From positions 1 to 45,769 of the forward strand of contig CAXIUT010000060.1 in the NCBI GenBank assembly GCA_964035545.1: a DNA stretch of 45,769 nt. Direction: 5' to 3'. A program made the position numbers and the translations under genes. Below are positions 1 to 10,942 of the stretch, in pieces; position 1 is the first letter of the stretch; the number at the start of each line of letters is the position of its first letter. The stretch comes from Bugula neritina. Lineage: Eukaryota > Bryozoa > Gymnolaemata > Cheilostomatida > Bugulidae. The notes under the pieces were generated by a model. It saw only the letters and a list, made by a program, of their open reading frames with translations. It did no database searches and had not been told where the DNA came from.

Positions 1-81
1 CCCAACCCCAACCCCAACCCCAACCCCAACCCCAACCCCAACCCCAACCCCAACCCCAACCCCAACCCCAACCCCAACCCC
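1..81. repeat. Left telomere, C4A2 repeats
   Basis: Uninterrupted CCCCAA units run from the first base and stop at 81. On the opposite strand this reads TTGGGG toward the chromosome end, the orientation expected of a true left telomere. The unit is that of Tetrahymena-type telomeres; Paramecium uses a mixture with TTTGGG, which is not seen here. Confidence 0.97.
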
Positions 82-211
<130 letters not shown>

Positions 212-265
212 TCGATCAAATATAATATTTTATCTTTATAATAAGTATTTATTGATTAATAAAAA

Positions 266-2916
266 TCATGAATTTGGATTTTTTCTTACTATTAGTGAAG
301 AATTCTTCTCTTTTAACTGTTTCTTTATCTTTATTTTATTGGTTTATAAAGTTTTATTTAAAGGACTTTAGATATTTTAGTCTAAAATGTATTAGCCTTT
401 TCTTTATTATTAGAAATTATTCATTTTCTCTCTTTTCTCTATCTTGATTTCTGGTTTGATCTTATTATTGGGGCATATAAGTTTAATTATACCATAAATA
501 AAAACAAAAATTGAGTACAAAAGAAAAAGAAACTGATGAACTGAACCTAAAAAGTATACAGTTAAACATGCTATCGATGTTAACACTAAAATTTAATTCG
601 AAGAACACCAATAGAAAATCAAGAAACAAATATGAAATAGAAGTGGATAAGTTGAGAGGATAAAACTGTTAAGCCTTTGCTATTTTTTCTTAAAAGCTAC
701 ATATACTCCTAAAATAGTATAAAGCAGGATGACTATCAAAATATGATAGGATTTGGAAGAAGAACTAGACATGGATAAATGAAATTCGATTGACAAAGAT
801 ACCATTATTACACAAGTTATGCAGTTATTAATTGACTTAAAGTTATTTATTGTTGTTTTGTTATTTTCTTTGTTTTTTTCTCTTCTTTTAAAGCTTAGCC
901 ACTCTTCAAGTAAAGCTCCTTTTTTTTCTTATTATGGTTTTTAATTTTTTTAGGACTAAGAGATAAATCAGGCTTTTTTTATAAAGAATTGTTTTTCCAG
1001 TGAACTTCCTTATTTTGTTTTTTCTGCTTTTTTTTACCTTTTTTTTTTTGACTTTTATTTCTTGTAAAAGAAAAATCAAGGTCTACTTTTAAACCAATAT
1101 TTGGAGTCATCATAATAATTTTACTAGTTTATTTCTTTACTTATTTTTATTATTTTTGCTTTTAGAGCTGTTTTTCTTTTGATTTAAGCTACTATTTTTC
1201 TATTTTTCTGATCTATAAAAGTTACTTTTACTTCCCTTGAAGAAGATCAAAAAAGTAGTAGATGGGGAATACCAGAGCAACAAAATAAATAAAGGTATAA
1301 GTCAACATGTTAATTTTGCTGCTAAAATTTCTTAATCCTCCTTCTAAGATGATAAAAGTCCAAGGAAGAGTCAAAGGTATCAACATATTTATCAGATAAC
1401 CATAGAAGAAATTCCATTTTTCTTTATTTATTAGTTTTTTGAAAGGATTACTTTGGGATAGATTAGAGCAAAGCAGCTGAATTATCAGAATAATTATTAT
1501 GTATCCGAAAAGTAGAATAAAGGCTACTATATTATTCGAAAAATAGTTTGAAGAAATAGAAAAGGATAAGGCCTTTTTTCTATTGACTTTTTCTTTGCCC
1601 AATGGAGGTATTGAGATATCAATGCCTAGTGATGAAAATATATTAGTATTTAGTTTATTGTAAGTCGTTGAAAGGTAGTCATAGATTTTATCAGGGATAG
1701 GAAAGTTAAGGAACACATAAAGACTACAGATGGTTAAGTAGTTAAGAAAACCTAGAAAATACATAGTGAGAGGCAAAGTTGTGAGGACAGTTGATATTTA
1801 ATTGCCTATTTATGTTGTAACTGTTAAAGAATCATTTAAAGTAACTATTATTTGGGCTTATACTTCAGTTAATTCAGTAGGAAGAACCTATTATTATTAT
1901 TATTATTCAATAGGTGGAGAAGATGTAATGTAAAGCTGTTCTAAAAGATTATCATTGCAAATAAAGATATTACCTTGATAGTCACCCGTATAAGTAGTAG
2001 CTGGGATAAACGAAGTAGAATATTGCATATTATTATTGGTCAGATCGACTAATATGGTTGCTGTCTGGCAAAAGGCTACTATGTAGGAGTTGTTTGAGCC
2101 AACAAAGTGAACATAATGTATGACATCATTGATAGTGATGTTGTAAAGAATGTCATAAGTAACCATTTAAATGATTTGAATTGGGTTATAGCCATCAGAT
2201 TCGATTATTAAGAGAGTAGAGTCATGGTTCCAAGTTAAATTGTTTGTCGCTCCACTTGTAGGAACAACATCTGGATAATGAGTGTGTTATTTATCAATAT
2301 CAGGATACTAATAGATTCTGACGATTGAAAATTGAGTCCAAGCTCCTCCCCACTTGAAGTCTGGAGAGAGAACCATTCCTTGATAAAATTAATTCAATTT
2401 TTAGTCTTCTTATTTGTCTCCTGTATCCTACTATACTGTCCAAAGTTATGATTTTCCACTTCCTCGAGCAATGAAGAATTTGTATACAATCGATCCTTAA
2501 ATGGAAATATCATCTGAAACATCATTTTTTTAAACTTCACTTCTAGTGCCGTTATAGGAATAGTTAGCATTTAAATGATAAATATAAAAGCCTCCAATAG
2601 GATAGATAAAGCTTGTATCGAAAACTACTTTAGTTGCTAAGCTGTCTACTCCAAAGTTAGTAACTGTTGGAGATAATATAGTTACGTTGATTGTGTCAAT
2701 ACTTGTGAGAGAACCTTTGAACCAACTCTGATATGTTCCAAGAGTGTTGAGATGATGAACCGATGTGTTTCTTGCAATTATTTTTCTACACCTATCTCCT
2801 GCAAGGCCATAGTTATTAATGCTGGTGGATGAGATAGAACTCATTGAGAAAGAAGAATTTCCAAACCTATAAAGGGTACTTGAAGCGATGCTGATCAATA
2901 AACAGTAAAAGAACAT
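266..2916 (-). pseudogene. Subtelomeric multi-pass membrane protein family, member A (one frameshift)
   Basis: Starting at the ATG at 2916, TAA/TAG read as Gln give a hydrophobic signal peptide (MFFYCLLISIASS), a ~360-residue ectodomain rich in N-glycosylation sites, four membrane segments (motifs WNFFYGYLIN, FPIYYFFDLLQG), a Lys/Gln-rich cytoplasmic linker, and a C-terminal block of about three or four segments starting WYLCQSNF. Near 735 the frame is lost by a 1-nt deletion relative to paralogues C and D: after the NPI codons the frame hits TGA, while the homologous protein continues in another frame to the TGA at 266-268. Allowing for that base the product is about 883 residues. Function is not recognised; the ectodomain looks beta-rich. 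It is either a young pseudogene or a one-base assembly error. It is transcribed toward the telomere. Confidence 0.82.
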
Positions 2917-3061
2917 TTATGTTTCTTTTTAAAAATAGAATATAAAGAACAATTTATAGAAGCTAATTTAAATATAATTAATCAAAAGTAAGTTATGTTA
3001 AAATTAGAAAGGATAAAATTCAAATTAAACTTAGTTTTAAATATTTTTTTATTAATATTTA

Positions 3062-3081
3062 ATAGATAGATAGATAGATAA
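3062..3081. repeat. GATA tetranucleotide repeat
   Basis: A short GATA array (AATAGATAGATAGATAGATA) lies in the 2917-3450 spacer between family genes A and B. The spacer is more G+C-rich than its surroundings around 3090-3290. Confidence 0.8.
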
Positions 3082-3114
3082 TGGATACAAAGTATCATGC
3101 CCTTTCGGGTTAAT

Positions 3115-3333
3115 CTATAAAAAAATTTTTGTTTTTGTTTTTTGACTCATTATACTCACTCCTAAACTCCCTTACTCAAATGACTACCAAAATAGATTTT
3201 TTCCCCGCCCTTAATGAAAAGGGAAACGCTTAATGGGATCCACCATGGCAAGCATCTAGTAACTCTCTCATCTCTCTTTTCCACCCTCTTTCCCTACTTC
3301 TTCTTCCTCTTTTTCTTTCTCCTGATCATCCAT
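3115..3333 (-). other. Possible small broken coding segment in A-B spacer
   Basis: On the minus strand an ATG at 3333 opens a Glu/Lys-rich peptide (MDDQEKEKEEEEVGKEGG), followed by an in-frame TGA and then a protein-like stretch (ESYQMLAMVDPIKRF...). A GTGAGT...TATAG intron-like segment lies at 3115-3159, and the reading continues beyond it without a clear end. The base composition is unlike the flanking AT-rich DNA, so something coding once lay here. I do not recognise the protein, and the in-frame TGA with no proper stop argues that it is a relic. Confidence 0.3.
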
Positions 3334-3450
3334 AAAAGTATAAAAAGATAAAAGAAAATATTTAATATATAATTATGCTTCATGATTTTTAATTGATAAT
3401 TTATAAGAGTAGAAAATAAAAAGAAGAATTATATCAAATCTATTTCAAGA

Positions 3451-6100
3451 TCATTAAAGTTTAGGAGGCTTATTAGGAGTAAACCTCGATACCAAGAACC
3501 CTGCATCTGTAAACTATATTTACCTTCTTACTGTAGACAAACGAATCTTATTCAATGACATAGTTTTCTCTTTCAAAGGAGATTGAATCTATAAAGAACT
3601 CATTGGTTTCTTCTCTAAAGAAAAAGATTTCTTATTATATTGATCCTTAACTTTCTTCTTAGTTTAACTACAAAAATTATTCTTAATAACCTCATAGAAA
3701 AAGTAAAATATTTAGTAAATAGCGATGAGAAGATGATGAGTTGACCCTATTAAGTAAATAGCCAGACAAATGATAGAAGTTATTATCAAAACGTTCATAG
3801 AAGAAGACCAGTAGAATATCATAAAGCAAATATGGAAAAGAAAGGGATACAAAGAGGTTATTCTACTGTTAAATTTCTGTTTTTATTTTTTGAAGGCTAT
3901 AATAACTCCCATAAAAGAGTAAAACAATATTATAATCAAGAAAAATTAAGGATTTGGTAAGAGAACCAGAAATGGATAGATAAAATTTGACTGGCACATA
4001 TACCACTCCTCAACAACCTCTACTGTCAAGAGATCAGTCAAGTATAAAGGCTTTTATTTGTATGATATTTACTATTATTACTTATTGGATTTTTAGATTT
4101 ATTGCTTTGAAACTTTACTTTTTGAGAAATTACCACCTGTTTCTGGAGTTTCAATTTTTGACGATCTCTTTGGAAGTTAATCTAGCCACTTTAAGTTTCT
4201 CGTTGTTTGGTTATTGCTTTTTTATACTTGCTATCCTTCAGATATTTTTTAGTTATTTTATGGAGAAATTAATGCGAAAGCTGGTCTCTTTCTTGGCTTA
4301 AGTTTTTATTTAGATCTTTTTCGATTGTTTTTCATTTTTTTCAAATACTATTATTTCTCCTGCTTTCTTTGTTCTATTAGTTAACTTTATTTATTTTGAA
4401 CAATATCAAAAAGATAGTAGATAGGAAAGACAAAGGCAACAAAAAATGAGAATACATATATAAGATACCCCATTTTGCTTCTAAAATTATTAACTCCTCC
4501 ACTAAACATCAGAAAAGTCCAAGGTAAAGTGATAGGTATTATCAAGCCAACTATATACCCAAAAACAAAATTATATTTTTAATTTTCAACATATTTCCTA
4601 AAAGAATTACTCCGATCCAAAGGCTGAGCTATTATTTGCATAAAGATCACTATGACAATACTAGTCATCAAAAAGATAAAGGAGGCTAAGTTGTTAGGAA
4701 AAACATCAGAAGATATTGAAAAAAATAGAGGTCTATTTCTGTTGACTTTTTCTTAACTGATGGAAGATATGCCGACATTTATCTATGCGTATGTAAAGAA
4801 GTTAGAGTTCATTTCGTTGTAAGCATTGGCCAAGTGTTTGTAGACTGGTTAGGGGATAGGAAAGTTGAGTAAGACATAGAGACTTCCCAAAGTAAAAAAG
4901 TTCAAGAAGCCAAGAAAGTACATAGTAAGAGGTAGAGTTGTTGTGAAAGTAGTCATGACACTTGATGTATCTGAACTAACAGATAATGAATTTTGAAGCA
5001 TTGTAACTGCCACTTCTTATTGATCGTTCATATCAAGAGTTTTATAGAATTAACTTTAGTCTATTTAGCTATTTGATGCCTTTAGAATTGTTTCAAATAT
5101 AATTTCTAGTTTTTAAAAGGTATTATTAGAACATTTAAAAATATTACCTTATTTATCAGTTATTGCAGCTGTAGCTTAAATAAAAGAAGTTTAATACTGT
5201 TTATTTGAAGTGAGATTAACGAAAATAGTTGAACTTTGACAGAATACAACTAAGATAGTGTTATTTGTATCCATGAAATGAACTGATTTGATCACTTAAG
5301 TGATATTGATGCTATAAATGACTTCTGCAGTACTTATATTGATCACCTGGATTGGATTATAAGAATCTGTCTCAATTATCAAAAGAGAAGAATCTTGACT
5401 GAATGTTATTGTGTTTGTACTATTATCTATTAAAGGACTTATCTTTGGAACAATTGTATGGATTAGACTGATCGTAGGGTTTAATTGATAGATATAGATA
5501 GTGGAAGATGATGACCAGCCTACAGCCCATGAGTAATCCTATGAAATAACCATATCTTTGAGATTCAATCCTAAATAGTAATTTTATTGACTCATGCCAG
5601 TGACTGGATTAGTTTTTCTTATCAAAGATTATCCACTACTAGTATTAATATAAAACTTATATACAGTTTATCCCTAAATGAAAATTCTATCAGAAATACT
5701 TGACCTTAAAGATCTACTAACTACTATTAAAAGAATAGTTAGAGTATAACTGATAGATGAAAAATCCTCCATCAGGATAAACAGCTGTCGTATCGAATAT
5801 CAATGTGGTTCCATCAATATTAGCTCCAAAAGATGTAACATTCAAGGAACCTGTAGTCACATTGATTTTATCAATACTTTAATCCAAAGAACTCTTTAAC
5901 CAACTTTCGTAGACAGATAGAGTGCTCATATGATATATTGTATCATTTCGGATTATGAGCTGACTACAAGTATCAGACTACGGACCATAAGAATAAAGGT
6001 TTCCTGAAGAAACTGAAGCTATTGAGATACTAATATCTTCAAATGAGTAAAGAGCAGCTATGACTGAGCTAGCAAGGAGAAATAGAATTCGAACAAACAT
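3451..6100 (-). pseudogene. Subtelomeric multi-pass membrane protein family, member B (one frameshift)
   Basis: It starts at the ATG at 6100 with a signal peptide (MFVRILFLLASSVIAALYSF) and has the same layout as A, C and D: ectodomain with a conserved DTC.Q/K.LI.RN motif near residue 47, four membrane segments, a basic linker, then EEWYMCQSNF and further segments. It ends at the TGA at 3451-3453. At 5704-5705 (CC on the plus strand) there is one extra base. The frame entering reaches TGA after 10 codons, but the paralogous protein (SSISDRIFI) resumes exactly if that base is removed, giving 882 residues. Because the insertion lies in a two-base run, a sequencing error is possible; a second independent break in a second paralogue makes decay plausible too. 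Confidence 0.82.
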
Positions 6101-6250
6101 TTAAATTTATAATGTTCGAAACAAGAGTATGATTTCAATATCTATATTAAAATGATTTTAGATAATTTTATCGATATTTAAATGAATTTTATATCTTTCC
6201 TTAAAAGTAAATATAGAAAACTTTAAAACTTTATAATTTCTATAATATAG

Positions 6251-9200
6251 ATGCGACCTAAAAAGCCCATTTATCCCACCGAAGATCCATTTACTTCCGA
6301 AGCAGCCTTGAAATCTTTATCCCTTCTGTACTCTATCTGTCATTAAGGTATAAATAAAAAGATTACAACAAACTTGCTTCCAAATTAAGAAACTATCAGC
6401 ATTTAGCTCTTAGTTTACAAGCTCAACCTGCCCTCGATAGTCAACATCTCAATAGAATATAAGGAAATCTCATCATGTTCAATCATCTTATCCATGAAAT
6501 TCATCTTAATTGCGATTGTAGTTTTATTTTAATGAAGAAATTTAAGAAGATCTATCATCATTAGGATTTAGAAATCACTCAGATATTCTTGATATACTTG
6601 CACAAACTCTTAAAATAATGCATGAGTATATGTAAAGAAACGTTAGATAAGAACTTGCCGAATGTATTCAAGAAGGATAAAAATCAAAACAAAAAGTATA
6701 AATATGTCCTTTATGCCACTAACTCCAATAAGTCAACAGAATTAAAAAATTAAAAAATGATTTTGGATTAAATTAACACGATTCTTTACATCTATTCTCA
6801 AAAAGATAACTATAGTAATAAATATCAACCAAATAAACTGAAGAATTCATTGAAATGATCAACAACCTTTTAAACAAAAAGTAAAAAATATTAAATCTCT
6901 CCTTCAACACCAATAAACTACATAGTTTAGTAGAATCGATTAATAAATTAAACAACTTTAAATAATAAATCAATAATAATCATAGAGAACATATCAATAG
7001 TCGGAAAAGAGTTAAATAATATAAATAACCTTAGTCTTATTCAGTCAAAGAGTTAAATAAATAAAATTAAGAACTAGAAAACTAACATAAAAAAATAATA
7101 TAAGATATTCGATCAGTAATCACATCCAAATATAAGTAAAATTATATCGCAAGAATTAAAGATCTTCTTGGAAGATTCTAATAATCTCTAAAAAATGATC
7201 ATTCCTTCAAAGTTTAAAGAAAAAACTTTATAAATGTCATATCCACATAAAGTCAAGTATTTTATATCATAAATAGACCATTCAAAGTCCATAGTCATTT
7301 CAAATCACTCTTCTTAAAGAACAAATCTAAGAAAAAGATAAATAAATTATAGGTATCAAGGAAGGTAGAGCAAGAATGGAAGAAAGATTTATGGGACTTC
7401 TTTAAAACTAAAGAAAAATCATTCATAATCTTACTAATAAAGATCTTAAAGCCAATATTCTCAACAATTAAATAGAATAAAAATCAAAATAAATATAGTA
7501 TGTTATCTTTAATATAGAAACCTTAAAATATCACTCAGAAAAATGTAAGTTTAAAAAGAACAAGAATTCGAATAACAATTTTTATCAACCCATAAAATAA
7601 GCAATAATTGTAGCTAACCTACTACTAAAAAAACACTAAAAGAACTAAAGAAAGAAAGAATAAAAACTAAATCATACAAAAAAACATAAAGTTAATAATT
7701 CGGAATTCAAACTGAAGTTGTAGTATAGCTTGATTTGCAATCTGATTTGGTTGAATCTAACAATGGAAGTATTCAAAATTCAGGTAGAAAAAAATTATTA
7801 AAGAAAATGTCTAAGTTTCTTTTCAATTTACATGAAAATAACGATAAAAATAAAAATAATGATAAATAAAGATACAATCTCAGAAGTAGAACAGTCAATC
7901 TACATTTCTAAAAGATAAGTGAAATATAAAAATAAAATCAACTTTAATGCTATGATTATTAATCTTATCACTTTGGAGAGAATTAATCATAAAATAATAA
8001 TTAACTTTATCAATCAAACAGTGACTTGAGTCTCTCAAAAAGAAAATAAAAAAGTAAATATTTTACAAATAATAGAAAACCTAAAAGCATGTTCAAAGAT
8101 TCAAGTAATCTATCTAAAACAATGACCATTAGATAGTAATAATAAGAATTCTTTAAGAGATAAAGTTCAGATAGAGCCATAAAAACATAAACTTCATAAT
8201 TCACTACTAAAAAATCAATAGGAAACAATCTAAAAAATAACAACAAATCAACTAAAATACTAAAATCATAAAAATAATTATCTTTTCAACATGCTAAACA
8301 CTAAAATAAATAATATAAAGCACATATTGATACTCCTATAAAAAAGACTTATCATCTCAACCAACCTAAACTCCTATAAGACATACCATCAACACTAGAT
8401 CAGTATAATTCTCTTGTAAAACAAAAATAAAACAAAATAAGAATAAATAAATTTTAAAGAAAACATTCAAACAAAACCTAAAAATAAAAAATAAAAGAAA
8501 TGATGATGTTCCTTAAATCTAAAAAAAACAAAGATATTCATCTATCTCAAAATAATACTCTTAATCATACGCTTAAAATTATAGATAAATCAGATCATAT
8601 ATAATAAGCACAATAAAATTAATCAGATCATTCAATTAGACATTAAAAATAGTTATAGAATAAACCAGATAAATAATTTAGATGTGATTTCAAGTCAATT
8701 AGGTCAATGAAATCCATGAAATCTATTAAATTTGTTGAGTAAAATATACCTTAAGCTATCAGAAATGCTAAAATAATTATTTAGTGTGAATATCCTTATC
8801 TCAAAGCTACAGGATTTATAAATTATTTGCTTTCAATAGGCAAGAAATTATCAATAATTTAAAAAAACAGCTTAAAATATCAATTCTAATGGACTCATAT
8901 CAACTAAAGTGATCTTCAATTATTCGGAGGAATCTAATAATTAAAAAAATATCATAAACAAAAAGGTACATGGAAATAACTATTACTATAATAATAAATA
9001 CTAAAAATCAATTCTAAATACAACCTCTTTATCTCAAAAATAATAAAATACTTTAACCTTCTCAAAAAAATGAATACCTAATTACATAGATAATATTTAT
9101 TCTTCGTCTTATCTCCTCTTGAATATGCTATTAATTCTTTTGATATGGAATAACTGGAAGATATCGAATGGAATAAATAAGAATATTATTCAAAATAGAA

Positions 9201-9339
9201 GGAAAGACAAGGAAGGGAATAATAAATTTTATATTAAGGGTTATTAAAAATAATGAAATACCATGATAAATATCATGATAATTGCTAGCATATTAGTCAT
9301 TTTCTATAAAAAATAGGATATTATCGTTATCAGATCTGA
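6251..9339 (+). CDS. Coiled-coil protein, 1002 aa, four 20-nt introns
   Basis: ATG at 6251, TGA at 9337-9339. Removing four introns of exactly 20 nt (6328-6347, 6518-6537, 7257-7276, 7545-7564), all starting GTA and ending AAG or TAG, joins five exons into 1003 codons with G concentrated at first codon positions throughout. The first third is helical and carries a CPLC zinc-ligand-like pair (KVQICPLCHQLQQ) at about residue 150. Strong coiled-coil stretches follow (KEQIQEKDKQIIGIKEG, ERFMGLLQNQRKIIHNL), then a Gln/Asn/Lys-rich low-complexity middle containing GIQTEVVVQ, and a folded-looking C-terminus ending HFLQKIGYYRYQI. I do not recognise the family; a cytoskeletal or basal-body role would suit the composition but is a guess. 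It lies head-to-tail with the cyclase, 74 bp downstream. Confidence 0.85.
6328..6347 (+). other. 20-nt intron 1 of the coiled-coil gene
   Basis: It starts GTACTC and ends TTAAG. Without its removal the exon 1 frame does not join the exon 2 frame; with it, CT|G TAT AAA reads through. It is one of four equal-length introns in this gene. Confidence 0.75.
6518..6537 (+). other. 20-nt intron 2 of the coiled-coil gene
   Basis: It starts GTAGTT and ends ATGAAG; phase 1. Removal joins ...NCD to QIQEDLSSLGF, restoring a frame that then stays open for 719 nt. Confidence 0.78.
7257..7276 (+). other. 20-nt intron 3 of the coiled-coil gene
   Basis: It starts GTATTT and ends AAATAG; phase 0. It switches from the frame coding ...NVISTQSQ to the frame coding the coiled coil that begins LLKEQIQEKDKQ. 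Confidence 0.8.
7545..7564 (+). other. 20-nt intron 4 of the coiled-coil gene
   Basis: It starts GTAAGT and ends AACAAG; phase 1. After removal the last exon runs 1775 nt to the TGA at 9337. Confidence 0.8.
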
Positions 9340-9413
9340 TAGTTCATTTTGTTATCATCTAATTTTGTAAATTATAGTTATTCAATATATTTAAAAAATA
9401 ATTAGTTAAAAAA

Positions 9414-10376
9414 ATGATCTAATAAGAATCAATACCTCCTTCATCATAGAGAAAAACAACCTAAAACCTAGATTAAAAAACAACAATAAAAAATGAATAA
9501 ATCGACTCTGAATCAATCCATCCATGTCGTTCTAAAAATTGCTGCTATCTTCTATCATCAATTCTTTTTATCTGTCTTTGCTTCTCCTTATACCTTCTTC
9601 TATTTTCCGATCCCTTTGACAATCTAAATTTATAAATAAAACCTAAACCCAAATAAGTAAGCAATAAATTCAAACATGATAACAAATGTTTTACTGAAGG
9701 ACTGTCTTTTATCAACAAAACACATATCATATAATCATGCGGATTACGAAATAAATCATATTTCAGAATAATGAAGTACAGCCATAACTAAAATAAACTA
9801 TAGTAAACTTATAGATCTAAAATAATAAATTAAAGTTTATTCCTTGAAGGAAATACGTACTTTCCAGCCAATAACTTGCTCTACTTTCTCACCTATAAAA
9901 AACAAATTGCTATCAGATACACCATAGGAGAGTAAATCATAGAAAAAGATAGAATTAAATGGTCAAAAAAATAAGGATGGGGAATGACTCATAATTATAC
10001 TCACCTAATAATCAGTACAGGAAGTTATAACCTCTATGTTACAGATGGCGACCTCAATATCCTCTAAACCATTGTTGTAAAGGATTAAAATGGTTATCCA
10101 AAAAGATCATTGAATGAGCTTGAGTATGTTGTAGAGGATAATAAACCTTTTATTTATGCGAACATTTTTGAGAAAGATATTATAGTCAAGATCGACTATA
10201 AGAGTGGAAATATCGTAAAAACTTTTAATATGACAAAATATGTGTAAAAATAATTAGGTTTGAAATTGAAAGGACAGAAAGTTTTGAATGGAATAGTCTA
10301 TGACAAAGACAATAAATAGTTTATGATTACTGGTAAACTATGGAATTCCATGTATAGAATAAAAAACTTTTAATGA
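9414..10376 (+). CDS. Glutaminyl-peptide cyclotransferase, membrane-anchored (beta-propeller type)
   Basis: A single 321-codon open frame (320 aa) from the ATG at 9414 to the TGA at 10374. Family landmarks of the plant/bacterial-type (beta-propeller) glutamine cyclotransferase appear in order: CFTEGLSF, the segment around YFLTYKK, GWGMTH, NELEYV...IYANI, VLNGIVYD and the terminal FMITGKLW. The family turns N-terminal Gln of peptides into pyroglutamate in the secretory pathway. Residues ~43-66 (CCYLLSSILFICLCFSLYLL) form a membrane segment after a short polar N-terminus, so I infer a type II Golgi/ER-anchored enzyme. No intron is needed. The open frame on the opposite strand at 9545-9730 is its shadow. 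Length matches the family plus the anchor. Confidence 0.9.
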
Positions 10377-10942
10377 TTGTTTTCATATCTAATAATAGAG
10401 GACATTTAAATAATATAGAAATAACCTTCTTTTAGTATCAATCCAAGTTCTAGGACTACTTAACTTGATAGAAATAACAGATGATTAGGTTTATTCTCTT
10501 GTTTATAGATTTTATATTAAATAATTATCAAAATTTATGAGCAAATAGAATGATCAACTTCAATGAGATTATATTTAACTTAAACAATATCTAATAGACG
10601 ATATCATTAAGTTTATTATCACCTTATTTGATAAATTTTACCCTTATTTCTAATAATAAAAACAAAATAATAATTTTCATATCAATCTATTAAATCATAT
10701 ATTCAAAGACTTTTATATCTAAAATAAATGAATATTGCCTATCCCATTCTAAAAATGAAAAGTTCTTTATCTAAAACTGACTTTCAAATTTAATAAATAT
10801 ATTATATTTCTATTTTAATAAAGTATTTATAATCTGATAATAACAAAATAACTTATTTTCTTTTGCTACAAATTCCCATTTTATTTCAATATTCTTGTAA
10901 TTTAATTCAATAAATAATAAGTTATAATTATAATGTTATTGA
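10377..10942. other. AT-rich intergenic, convergent 3' ends
   Basis: The spacer lies between the 3' end of the cyclase (plus) and the 3' end of family gene C (minus). It is very AT-rich. I saw no open frame with coding character, repeat or RNA gene here. Confidence 0.7.

Noticed and set aside
6251-7600. Frameshifted pseudogene
   Set aside because: I first read five frame changes as decay, but four GTA...AG segments of exactly 20 nt explain every change and give a total of exactly 1003 codons.
9545-9730. Minus-strand basic peptide with an Arg/Lys helix
   Set aside because: It lies wholly antisense to the plus-strand glutaminyl cyclase, whose 321-codon frame has family motifs on both sides.
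9880-10376. Truncated cyclase fragment
   Set aside because: Extending the same frame upstream to 9414 recovers the N-terminal half (CFTEGLSF and the anchor), so the gene is complete.
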